Source of the DNA: an uncultured Pelagibacteraceae bacterium
GTDB lineage: Bacteria > Pseudomonadota > Alphaproteobacteria > Pelagibacterales > Pelagibacteraceae
DNA length: 53,480 nt
Assembly (NCBI GenBank): GCA_902568975.1
Contig: CACFSO010000006.1
Coordinates: forward strand, 1-53,480
Direction of reading: 5' to 3'
The number at the start of each line of letters is the position of its first letter. The stretch's first letter is position 1. The translations under genes were made by a program, and so were the position numbers. Below are positions 27,420 through 35,933 of this stretch, one piece after another. The notes below the pieces were generated by a model. The model made no database searches. It had not been told where the DNA came from and saw only the letters and a list, made by a program, of their open reading frames with translations.

Positions 27420-28958
27420 TTATATATTTGGGAAAGTGATTTCTACTTTAGCCCCCTTACTTCCGATATTATTTGACGCACTAATAATGCCATTATGCAA
27501 TTCAACAAGGTTTTTAACTATATTTAAACCAAGTCCGGAATGTTCACCAAAATTTTCTGGTCTATTACTATAAAATCTTTTAAATATTTTTTCTGTATCT
27601 TTCTCTTTAAATCCTTCTCCTTCATCAATTACCTTTATAATTATTTTATCATTTTTTTGATCTTTTAATAACTCAACATAAATTTTTTGATTATCTTTGC
27701 TAAAAGATATTGAATTATCTAAAAGATTAGCAATTATCTGCTCAATTCTATTTTCAATACCAGATACTATATATTTTTCAGAGCCATTGGTTTTAAAATA
27801 AATTTTGATCCCTCTTTTAGAATTATAGATATTATTAAAATCATCTACAACTGAACTTACTATAAATTTTAAGTCTATCTTTTTCATTTTTTCAGTAGTA
27901 ATTGCAACTTCATCTTTTAAAATTTGTGAATAATCTGTAATAAGTCTCTCTATTCTTTCAACATCATGAGAAATAATTTTAATTAATTTTGCTCTTTGGT
28001 CCTTATTATCAGTTTCTGAAATTATTTCAGAGGCACTTTTCAAGGATGCAAGTGGATTTCTGATTTCATGGACTAAATCTTTTGAGAAATTTTCAGCAGT
28101 ACTAATTCTTTTATTTAATTCATTTGTCATTTCCTCCAAGGAGTTTGATAAAGTTCCAAGTTCATCATTTCTGTTTTGAATGTTTTCTATATTTAATTTT
28201 TCTTTGTTTTTTTCTTTTACTAACTTTGTATAATTTACAAGATTTTTAATTGGTTTTAAAAAATATCTATTTAATACAAAAGAAAAAATAAAAATTACCA
28301 CAGTTACTAATATTGCTGTCCTAAAGATAAAATTTTTCCTTTCATTGATAGCAGCCTTAATATCATTGGCATTTTCAGTTATAGCCAAATATCCAATCAC
28401 TTTGTTTCCATCATTTACGTTTTTTATTGTCGTTACAAAAAATTGGTTATAATTATTTTCAGAAAAAGTATAAGGTTTGCCAAATTCAGATGAATTATTA
28501 TAATTTTTTAAGATTTCATTTGAAAAAAAATTTTTATCTTTTTTCAATTCTTCTTTTTTCGGTTCTATAATTTTAGAATCTTCACTCAAAATATTTGTTT
28601 CAATAATATCAAGTCTTTGAGTAAAAGATCTTGGGTCAAGATCTAAAGTATCAGTATCTCCAATTAATTTATAATTAGAGTCAAATATCATAACTCTATC
28701 TATATTTTGAAATAAAAATTTTGTTGAAAATAAAAATTTCTTTATTTCTTTTTCATTAAATGAAATTTTTAATCTTTTAATGTTATCTATAGTATTATCA
28801 ATTATCTTTATATGGTTTGATGTCTTAATACTTATTAAGTTTGGCTGAATACTTCTTAAATAAACAACAGTAAAACTTCCAATAAAAATAAATACTAAAA
28901 GATTAATAAATAAAAATTTCTTCAAAATGGATAATTTTTTTAAAAAACTATTTACCAT
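27420..28958 (-). CDS. chvG: Sensor histidine kinase, ChvG-like
   Basis: A 512-residue inner-membrane kinase with membrane helices at about 15-35 and 212-230, and a periplasmic sensor domain of about 175 residues between them. A HAMP domain (about 232-285), a HisKA box with H298 in DLVHEIRNPLASL, and a HATPase with NLLDNS and DEGEGF follow. The neighbouring chvI-like regulator and downstream ahcY match the ChvG/ChvI locus of alphaproteobacteria, which responds to acid and envelope signals. In many relatives hprK and other PTS genes sit between chvG and ahcY; they are absent here. Confidence 0.87.
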   Translation of the reverse strand: MVNSFLKKLSILKKFLFINLLVFIFIGSFTVVYLRSIQPNLISIKTSNHIKIIDNTIDNIKRLKISFNEKEIKKFLFSTKFLFQNIDRVMIFDSNYKLIGDTDTLDLDPRSFTQRLDIIETNILSEDSKIIEPKKEELKKDKNFFSNEILKNYNNSSEFGKPYTFSENNYNQFFVTTIKNVNDGNKVIGYLAITENANDIKAAINERKNFIFRTAILVTVVIFIFSFVLNRYFLKPIKNLVNYTKLVKEKNKEKLNIENIQNRNDELGTLSNSLEEMTNELNKRISTAENFSKDLVHEIRNPLASLKSASEIISETDNKDQRAKLIKIISHDVERIERLITDYSQILKDEVAITTEKMKKIDLKFIVSSVVDDFNNIYNSKRGIKIYFKTNGSEKYIVSGIENRIEQIIANLLDNSISFSKDNQKIYVELLKDQKNDKIIIKVIDEGEGFKEKDTEKIFKRFYSNRPENFGEHSGLGLNIVKNLVELHNGIISASNNIGSKGAKVEITFPNI

Positions 28959-29659
28959 TAATTAATATTCCATCTATAGCCACTGCCATATCTTGTTTCT
29001 ATTGCAGAAAAATTATTATCAACTTTTTTGAATTTCTTCCTTATTCTTTTAACATGACTATCAATTGTTCTATCCTCGATATCGGTATCCTCCCTGTATG
29101 CTATATCCATTAATTGAGATCTCTCTTTAATAATACCTGGTCTCTTGGCTAATTCTTGAACAATTAAAAATTCTGTAGTTGTAAGTTTATCGGGAAGTTG
29201 CTTCCCGTCCCATTCACATTCTAACTGAGATGGATCTAGTTTTAACTTACCGTGCATAATAATATTTTTACTATCTTCTATATTATTATTATTTTTTTTT
29301 CTTAATTGTACCCTAATTCTTTCAATCAACACTTTAATTGAAAAACCTCCAGATTTTTTTACAAAATCATCAGCACCTAATTTTAATCCTAATAATTCAT
29401 CTACCTCTTCATCTTTGGAGGTTAAAAAAATTACAGGTAATGATGTTTTCTTCCTGAGTTTTTTTAATAACTCTTCACCATCCATTTTAGGCATTTTAAT
29501 ATCTATAACAGCAAGGTCTGGAGGTGTCCTTGATAAACCAATTAGTGCACTTTCTCCATCTAGATAAGTCTGAACTTTAAATCCTTCTTTTTCAAGCGCA
29601 ATACTTATACTTGTCAAAATATTTCTATCATCATCTATTAAAGCAATGGTTTGTTTCAT
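28958..29659 (-). CDS. chvI: Response regulator, ChvI-like (OmpR family)
   Basis: A 233-residue two-domain regulator. The receiver domain has acidic residues at 9-11 (IDDD), the phosphoacceptor D53 in VIDIKMP, and the switch lysine at KLGADDFVKK. The C-terminal winged-helix has KLTTTEFLIVQELAKRPG and ends with the typical TRYGSGYRWN. Its stop overlaps the start of chvG by one base, so kinase and regulator are cotranscribed. The 50-base gap to polA upstream probably holds no independent signal. Confidence 0.9.
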   Translation of the reverse strand: MKQTIALIDDDRNILTSISIALEKEGFKVQTYLDGESALIGLSRTPPDLAVIDIKMPKMDGEELLKKLRKKTSLPVIFLTSKDEEVDELLGLKLGADDFVKKSGGFSIKVLIERIRVQLRKKNNNNIEDSKNIIMHGKLKLDPSQLECEWDGKQLPDKLTTTEFLIVQELAKRPGIIKERSQLMDIAYREDTDIEDRTIDSHVKRIRKKFKKVDNNFSAIETRYGSGYRWNIN

Positions 29660-29710
29660 AGCTACACTTTAAAAATACTAAATTGTTCTAATTTGGGCAA
29701 TAGTTGAAGG

Positions 29711-31077
29711 CTAATGTAGTAGCCCCCAATTATCAGCTGTATTAATATCTACCGAAAGTGGTACTGAAAAAGAATAAAGATTATTGTCCTTTACACTATT
29801 CATTTCACTCTTAATAATTTTGCATAATTCTTCTATATTTTGATTTGGCGCTTCAAATATTAACTCATCGTGAATTTGAAGTAGCATTTTGGGCTGATAT
29901 TCTTTTATTTCACTAAATTTTTTATCAATTTTAATCATAGCAATTCTCATAATTTCAGAAGCTGATCCTTGAATTGGAGCATTTATAGCAGCTCTTTCTT
30001 GAAAATTTCTCACATTAAAATTTTTATCATTAATTCCAGTAATATGAGTTTTTCTCCCAAAAACATTCTTTACATATCCATTTTTTCTACAAAATTTAAT
30101 AGTTGATGACATATATTCTTTAATTTCTGGAAATTTCATAAAGTATGAATTTAAAAATTCTTCAGCTTCAATATTTGATACTCCTATTTGTTTTGCTAAT
30201 CCATATTGTGATATTCCATAAATAATTCCAAAATTAATTGCCTTAGCTTTTCTCCTCATATCTGAGTCTATTTTTTTTAAATCTATGTTAAATACTTGAC
30301 TAGCAGTTAAAGAATGAACATCTTCATTATTCTTAAAAGCCTTTTTAAGTTCTTTAACATCTGCTAAATCAGATAAAATTCTCATTTCAATTTGATTATA
30401 ATCTGCTGATATTAAACTAAAATTATTTTTTGATACAAATGCTTTTCTAATATCTCTTCCATCATCAGATTTTATTGGAATATTTTGTAAGTTGGGATTG
30501 CTTGAAGCTAATCTTCCTGTAGATGTTGCTGCTAATAAAAATGATGTATGGACTCTTTTTGTATTAGGATTAATATGATCTCTTAAAGAGTCTGAATATG
30601 TATTTTTAAGTTTTGTAACTTGCCTCCAATCAAGAATTAATTTAGGCAATTTGTGCCCTTTAAAAGCTAAATCTTCAAGAACGCTAGCACTTGTTGCATA
30701 ACTACCTTTTTTTGTTTTTTTTAAAGAAGAAATTTTTAATTCATTATACATAATTTCTCCTAATTGTTTAGTAGAACCTATTTTAAATTCCCTTTTAGCA
30801 ATTTTAAATATATCTTTTTCTAAAAGATTAATTTTCCTCTGAAATTTATTTGATAGATCTTTTAAAAAATTCTCATCTAATTTAATTCCATTAATCTCCA
30901 TTAAAGCTAGAATTTTTATTAATGGTTTCTCAAAAATTTCATAAATATTAACAAGTTTTTCTAATTTTAAATTTTTTAAAAAAATTTGATATAATCTTAA
31001 TGTTATATCGGCATCTTCAGCAGCATAATTTTTAGCTTCTTGAATGTTAACTGCACTAAAATTTATTTGTTTTTTTT
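29711..31077 (-). CDS. polA: DNA polymerase I, C-terminal part (frameshifted polA)
   Basis: This segment carries the last exonuclease motif and the whole polymerase domain: the ExoIII-type YAAEDADIT near its start, then family A polymerase motif A DYNQIEMRIL, the O-helix RRKAKAINFGIIYG, and the C-terminal LQIHDELIFEAP. It follows the N-terminal part in a different frame. The switch occurs at an A8 run (31070-31077). Removing one A would join the two parts as KKQINFSAVNIQ, giving about 924 residues, very close to E. coli PolA. No ATG lies at its beginning, only an upstream in-frame TTG at 31087, so it was almost certainly translated as part of one polypeptide. Confidence 0.9.
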
Positions 31078-32486
31078 CCAGTACCAACTAAATCTTTAAA
31101 TGAAATAGGTTTATGGCCCAAATGTATTTCTGAAAGTGTATCCATGTTATGTCTATTCCTTCCAGCATCAAGCACGTAAGACATAAGCATGGTGTCTTCC
31201 ATTGAATTTATATCAATGCCCCTATGATAAAAAATTGTATAATCAAATTTTATATTTTGTCCGATTTTTTTGATAGATTTATCCTCCAAAAAAGGTTTTA
31301 AAATTTTAATAACATCTTTTTCATTGAAATTTTTACCTTTATCATGACCAATTGGAATATAACAAGATTTACCAATTTTTGTTGAAATTGAAATACCAAC
31401 TAATTTAGCTAAATGAGGATCAAGTGAGGTTGTTTCAGTATCTATTGCCATTTCTCCTTTTTCTTCAGCTTCCTCTAGCCAATATATAATTTCTTTTTCA
31501 TTCTCTATTAATTTATAATTTTTGTTTAAAATTTTTGATTTATTATCAAATTCGATATTGGATTTATTTTTATTAGAAAAATCAATTTGACCATATTTGG
31601 AAATTACTGAACTTAAAAGTCTATTAAATTCCATTTCTTGTAAAAAATTATATAGTTTTTCTCTATCTATTTCCTTTAAATTAAACTCAGATAGATCATT
31701 TTTAATTGGAACATCTTTCTTTAATGTAACTAACTCCTTGCTTATAACTGCTTTATCTTGATTTTCTATTAATGTTTCTCTTCTTTTATTTTGTTTAATT
31801 TCTTTTAAATTTTTTAATAAATTTTCTAATTTACCATATTTGTTAATTAATTCAGCGGCTGTTTTTACTCCTATACCTGGAACTCCAGGAACATTATCGC
31901 TAGTATCTCCAGCAAGCGCTTGTACATCAATTACCTTTTCTGGAGTAACACCAAATTTATTCATTATATCTTCATCTGTAATAAATTTATTCTTCATTGG
32001 ATCATATATACGAATATTTTTTTTATAAAGTTGCATTAAATCTTTATCTGAAGAAATAATAGTTACGCTGCCACCAGCATTAATTATTTTTTCAGAGTAA
32101 GTTGCTATCAAATCATCTGCCTCATAATTAATCAATTCAATTGAAGGTAAATTAAATGCTGCAACGGATTTCCTGATATATTCAAATTGTGGAATTAAGT
32201 CTTCTGGAGCATCAGATCTATTAGCTTTATAATCAGAATAAATTTTATTCCTAAAATTTTTTCTTGCAGAGTCAAATATAACTGCAAAATGTGTTGGTCT
32301 AAATTTGTTATTATTTGATTTAGAGTCCTCCAATAATTTAAATAACATATTACAAAAACCACTCACAGCTCCTGTGGGAAGTCCATCGCTTTTTCTTGTT
32401 AAGGGAGGTAAGGCATAATAAGCTCTAAAAATATAGCCGCTCCCATCAATTAAATAAAAATGATCATTTTTTTTTATTTTATTCAT
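31056..32486 (-). CDS. polA: DNA polymerase I, N-terminal part (frameshifted polA)
   Basis: 476 codons in this frame, encoding the 5'-3' exonuclease domain and most of the 3'-5' proofreading domain. Visible motifs are LIDGSGYIFRAYYALPP at the N-terminus, ANRSDAPEDL, YEADDLIAT, SSDKDLMQL, GDTSDNVPGVPGIGVKTA, the ExoI motif MAIDTETTSLDP and the ExoII motif QNIKFDYTI. The frame ends after GTGKK with four aberrant residues and a stop, so the YxxxD motif and the polymerase lie in the next frame. Both parts are highly conserved, so the break is recent, artefactual, or bypassed. Confidence 0.9.
   Translation of the reverse strand: MNKIKKNDHFYLIDGSGYIFRAYYALPPLTRKSDGLPTGAVSGFCNMLFKLLEDSKSNNNKFRPTHFAVIFDSARKNFRNKIYSDYKANRSDAPEDLIPQFEYIRKSVAAFNLPSIELINYEADDLIATYSEKIINAGGSVTIISSDKDLMQLYKKNIRIYDPMKNKFITDEDIMNKFGVTPEKVIDVQALAGDTSDNVPGVPGIGVKTAAELINKYGKLENLLKNLKEIKQNKRRETLIENQDKAVISKELVTLKKDVPIKNDLSEFNLKEIDREKLYNFLQEMEFNRLLSSVISKYGQIDFSNKNKSNIEFDNKSKILNKNYKLIENEKEIIYWLEEAEEKGEMAIDTETTSLDPHLAKLVGISISTKIGKSCYIPIGHDKGKNFNEKDVIKILKPFLEDKSIKKIGQNIKFDYTIFYHRGIDINSMEDTMLMSYVLDAGRNRHNMDTLSEIHLGHKPISFKDLVGTGKKTNKF
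31070..31077 (-). other. polA: A8 homopolymer at the polA frame break
   Basis: On the coding strand the sequence reads GG, eight A, then CAAATAAATTTTAG. Seven A would keep the frame; eight A lead to a stop 12 bases later. Restoring the frame therefore needs a +1 ribosomal shift, loss of one A in the transcript, or a correction of the assembly. Confidence 0.85.
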
Positions 32487-32537
32487 TTAAATAATGTTAT
32501 CTTAATTTTTGTTAATGTTATAAGTGTATAATTTTAT

Positions 32538-33467
32538 ATGATTAAAAAAAGTGTCTTATCTGTCAAAAACTTAAACAAAACTTATTCATCTAAAAATTCT
32601 ACTATTGTAAAGGCTTTAAACAATTTAAACTTAGAGGTGAAAGAAGGTGAAATATTTGGCTTATTAGGTCCAAATGGTGCGGGCAAAAGTACGTTTATAA
32701 ATATTCTAGCAGGAACCGTAATTAAGACATCTGGGGAAGTAAATGTTTGGGGTTTCAGTTTAGATAAAAATCCAAGACAAGTAAAAGCATCAATAGGTAT
32801 CGTTCCACAAGAAGTAAATTTTGATCCTTTTTTCAGTCCACGTCAATTATTAGATCTACAAGCGGGACTTTATGGTGTGAAAAAAAAAGATAGAATCACA
32901 GAAGTTATTTTAAAATTAGTATCTCTAGAAGGTCAAGCAGACAGTTATGCAAGAAGTTTATCGGGAGGTATGAAAAGAAGATTGCTTGTAGCAAAAGCAC
33001 TTGTTCATCAGCCGCCTATCGTTATTTTGGATGAGCCTACCGCTGGTGTAGATGTTGAATTAAGAAAAAAACTTTGGGAAAATATTAAATCTTTAAATAA
33101 AGAAGGAGTAACAATAATTTTAACCACACATTATTTAAATGAAGCAGAGGAAATGTGTGATAGAATTGCAATACTAAATAAGGGAAATTTAGTTGCCCTT
33201 GATAGTACAAATAATTTAATCAATATCATTCAAAATAAATTTGTAAAATTTCTTGTAAATAAAAAAGTTGCAATTAAAAATGGATCTTTAAAATCACTTG
33301 AAATTATCATTAATGAAGAAAATCAACTATCAGTTTCATATGAAAAGAGTAAATTAAAAATAGATGAATTAATAAATTTTATAAAAAAACAAGGTATTGA
33401 AATTAAAGATATTTTGACTGATGATGGCGATTTAGAAGATGTTTTTGTTAGATTGACAAAAAACTAG
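32538..33467 (+). CDS. ABC transporter ATP-binding protein (ABC-2/CcmA type)
   Basis: ATPase of an ABC exporter, 309 residues. Walker A is GPNGAGKST (44-52), the signature is LSGGMKRR, Walker B is VILDEPTAGVD, and the H-loop is LTTHYLNEAEEM. The C-terminal extension of about 80 residues is typical of the drug/YadG-like branch. The usual ABC-2 membrane partner is not adjacent: upstream is divergent polA and downstream bioY. TATAAT at 32527-32532 lies so close to the ATG that the mRNA may be nearly leaderless. Confidence 0.9.
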   Translation: MIKKSVLSVKNLNKTYSSKNSTIVKALNNLNLEVKEGEIFGLLGPNGAGKSTFINILAGTVIKTSGEVNVWGFSLDKNPRQVKASIGIVPQEVNFDPFFSPRQLLDLQAGLYGVKKKDRITEVILKLVSLEGQADSYARSLSGGMKRRLLVAKALVHQPPIVILDEPTAGVDVELRKKLWENIKSLNKEGVTIILTTHYLNEAEEMCDRIAILNKGNLVALDSTNNLINIIQNKFVKFLVNKKVAIKNGSLKSLEIIINEENQLSVSYEKSKLKIDELINFIKKQGIEIKDILTDDGDLEDVFVRLTKN

Positions 33468-33497
33468 ATAAATTTAACTTTCAGTAGTAATATAATA

Positions 33498-34052
33498 ATG
33501 ATGTATATTGCAAAATCATTACAAAACCAAAAAATTGCAAAAATAATTTTTATAGTTTTATTAGGATCAATTTTTTTAACAATATCAGCAAAAGTTAAAA
33601 TACCCTTTTACCCTGTTCCAATGACAATGCAAACTTTTATGGTTTTATTACTTGGAATGTCTTTTGGGTATAGAATTGGGGTTGCAATTGTTATCCTATA
33701 TTTATTTGAGGGAATTTTTGGACTTCCTGTTTTTTCTAATTCCCCTGAAAAAGGAGTTGGTTTGGCTTATTTTACTGGACCAACTATGGGATATCTTATT
33801 GGATTTATATTTGCAGCTTTTCTGGCAGGATATTTTAATTTTAAAACAAATATAATTTCTATATTTATAAAATTAATAATGTCTGTATCAGTTATTTATA
33901 TTTTTGGATTACTATGGTTGGGTAATTTGATTGGCTGGGATAAACCTATTTTTGAATTAGGCGCTAAGCCTTTTTTGTTAGCAGAACTTTTTAAAATAAT
34001 GATTTTAACTCTTTTGGCAAAAAAATTAGTTAATTTAAAAAATTTTATCTAG
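33498..34052 (+). CDS. bioY: Biotin transporter substrate-binding component BioY
   Basis: Membrane S-component of 184 residues with about six hydrophobic segments, which binds biotin for an ECF transporter or works alone. Typical features are the KIPFYPVPMTMQTF segment, the region around LFEGIFGLPVF, and GPTMGYLIGF. No bioMN energising genes are nearby. The ATP-binding protein upstream is not of the ECF type, so pairing with it would be speculation. The 3' end overlaps the convergent regA by 8 bases. Confidence 0.9.
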   Translation: MMYIAKSLQNQKIAKIIFIVLLGSIFLTISAKVKIPFYPVPMTMQTFMVLLLGMSFGYRIGVAIVILYLFEGIFGLPVFSNSPEKGVGLAYFTGPTMGYLIGFIFAAFLAGYFNFKTNIISIFIKLIMSVSVIYIFGLLWLGNLIGWDKPIFELGAKPFLLAELFKIMILTLLAKKLVNLKNFI

Positions 34053-34608
34053 GAGACCTTTTATATAAAATTCTTTGAAGAGTCCTTCTGTGCATCTTAA
34101 GTCTTCTGGCAGTTTCTGATACATTTCTATTGCATAATTCAAATACACGATGAATGTGTTCCCATTTTACTCTATCTGCTGACATTGGATTTTCAGGCGG
34201 CTCAGCTTTGGTTTTTGGATCTGCAAGAAGTGCTTTCTCTACGTCATCAGCATCTGCTGGTTTAGCTAAATAATCAATAGCACCCTGTTTAATCGCGGCT
34301 ACAGCAGTTTGAATGTTTCCATACCCAGTAAGCATTATAATTCTGCTTTTAGAATTTATTTTTTGAATTTCTTCTACAACCTCAAGTCCATTTCCATCAG
34401 CTAATCTTAAATCTACCACAGCAAATGCCGGTTTTGTTGATTTTACTGCTTCAATACCAGTTTTTACTCCATCTGCCTGATCAACTTTAAATCCTTTTTT
34501 TTCCATGGCTCTAGCTAATCTTTCTCTAAAAGGATTATCATCATCAACTATAAGTAGTGATTTATCGACTAAATCTAGAGTTTTTTTTGTACTTAAGGCT
34601 TCTATCAT
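34045..34608 (-). CDS. regA: Response regulator, RegA/ActR/PrrA family
   Basis: A 187-residue redox-type response regulator. The receiver domain has VDDDNPFRERLARAM, phosphoacceptor D66 in VVDLRLADG, and the switch lysine in DYLAKPAD. A short proline-containing linker precedes a Fis-like helix-turn-helix, RNVSETARRLKMHRRTLQRILYKRSPR, the near-invariant DNA-binding end of RegA proteins. A cognate RegB kinase is not in the window. It is divergent from the polyamine operon and could regulate it. Confidence 0.93.
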   Translation of the reverse strand: MIEALSTKKTLDLVDKSLLIVDDDNPFRERLARAMEKKGFKVDQADGVKTGIEAVKSTKPAFAVVDLRLADGNGLEVVEEIQKINSKSRIIMLTGYGNIQTAVAAIKQGAIDYLAKPADADDVEKALLADPKTKAEPPENPMSADRVKWEHIHRVFELCNRNVSETARRLKMHRRTLQRILYKRSPR

Positions 34609-34696
34609 GGAATTGATGTGGTTATTATTTTTTATATTACAATGAAATTATTTGCTTTACATTGCTAATGAATCACCTAAATAGTGGTTTTATATG

Positions 34697-34728
34697 AAAT
34701 TTGCATAGCTTATATGCAAATTTTTTTT
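34697..34728 (+). terminator. Terminator-like hairpin in the leader of the polyamine operon
   Basis: Perfect 11-bp stem AAATTTGCATA (34697-34707) with TATGCAAATTT (34713-34723) and a 5-base loop GCTTA, followed by five more T. It lies between divergent genes, 26 bases before the decarboxylase ATG. It is downstream of a weak promoter-like pair (TTTACA 34656-34661, TAAATA 34678-34683). It can therefore act as an attenuator or as the end of a very short RNA. Confidence 0.6.
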
Positions 34729-34754
34729 GTTAAATTTTTTTTGTGGAGAAAAAA

Positions 34755-35933
34755 ATGAAAAAATTTAAGTCAGTTGAAGAGTTAGTAAATCAACTGAAGC
34801 CAAATGAGCCGGTTTATTGTATTAGGAAGCAATCAATAAATATTGCTTCTAAGTTCTTCCAAAATAAATTTCCTGGTAAAATTTTATATGCGGTCAAAAC
34901 AAATCCACATATAGATGTAATAAAAACGATTGTTGAAAGTGGAATAAAGAATTTTGACGTTGCTTCCATTAAAGAAATAGAAGCTATTAAAAATATGGGT
35001 GCAGACTTAAAATGCTCATATATGCATACTGTAAAAAGTAGAGAAAGTATCAAAGAGGCTTATTTTAAATATGGTGTGAAAACTTTTTCATTAGATACAA
35101 AAGATGAATTAATAAAAATTTTAGAAAGCACAAATCAAGCTAAAGATTTAGAATTATTTGTAAGAGTTTCTGTATCAAACGAACATGCTGAAATAGATTT
35201 GTCAAAAAAATTTGGAGCAATTACTTCAGAAGCTACTGCACTATTAAGACTTACAAAGCAATATGCAAAAAAAATTGGTTTAAGTTTTCATGTAGGATCC
35301 CAATGTATGCACCCAATTTCTTACACAAAAGGTATTGAAGAAATTGGAAAGATTATTAAGAAAACAAAAATTTTTCCTGATTTTATAAATATTGGTGGTG
35401 GCTTTCCAACTATTTATCCCGATTTAATTCCTCAATCTTTAAACAATTATTTTAAAGAAATTAAAAAAAGTTTAAGTAATTTGAAATTAAGCAAAAATCC
35501 GGAAATAATTTGTGAACCTGGTAGAGCGATTGTTGCAGAAAGTGGATCAACTATAGTTAAAGTAATCTTAAGAAAAAAACAGAAATTATTTATAAATGAT
35601 GGAACTTATGGAACATTATTTGATGGTGGAGTTCCAAATATTGTCTACCCTTCAAAGTTAATTACTAATGGAAGATTAAGTTCCAAGAAAATGACCTCTT
35701 TTGAATTTTATGGTCCAACATGCGATAGCATGGATTATATGAAGGGTCCTTTTGTTTTACCAAACAATGTTAAAGAAAATGACTATATAGAGTTAGGACA
35801 GTTGGGTGCTTATGGATTAACTTTTAGAACTCATTTCAATGGTTTCTTTTCAGATGAAATTTATGAGGTTGAAGACAGCCCTATAATGACAATGTACGAC
35901 AAAGAAGTTAGGGACGAATTTCTTGTTGCTTAA
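34755..35933 (+). CDS. Ornithine/lysine decarboxylase-like PLP enzyme (type III)
   Basis: Alanine racemase-fold decarboxylase of 392 residues, predicted to make putrescine from ornithine. PLP binds K48 in YAVKTNP; other motifs are FDVAS, HVGSQ, the glycine loop NIGGGFP, CEPGR, and GPTCDSMDYM with the catalytic Cys323 that reaches over from the partner subunit. GPTCDS is typical of ornithine decarboxylase and also occurs in relatives such as diaminopimelate decarboxylase. The start is the ATG at 34755, preceded by GGAG at 34745-34748; a GTG at 34743 would overlap that site. The following DHS-like gene starts right after the stop. Confidence 0.88.
   Translation: MKKFKSVEELVNQLKPNEPVYCIRKQSINIASKFFQNKFPGKILYAVKTNPHIDVIKTIVESGIKNFDVASIKEIEAIKNMGADLKCSYMHTVKSRESIKEAYFKYGVKTFSLDTKDELIKILESTNQAKDLELFVRVSVSNEHAEIDLSKKFGAITSEATALLRLTKQYAKKIGLSFHVGSQCMHPISYTKGIEEIGKIIKKTKIFPDFINIGGGFPTIYPDLIPQSLNNYFKEIKKSLSNLKLSKNPEIICEPGRAIVAESGSTIVKVILRKKQKLFINDGTYGTLFDGGVPNIVYPSKLITNGRLSSKKMTSFEFYGPTCDSMDYMKGPFVLPNNVKENDYIELGQLGAYGLTFRTHFNGFFSDEIYEVEDSPIMTMYDKEVRDEFLVA

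Noticed and set aside
29711..31087. Separate short DNA polymerase gene starting at a TTG
   Set aside because: The motif order, the shared homopolymer and the perfect reconstruction as one PolA argue for a frameshift in one gene.
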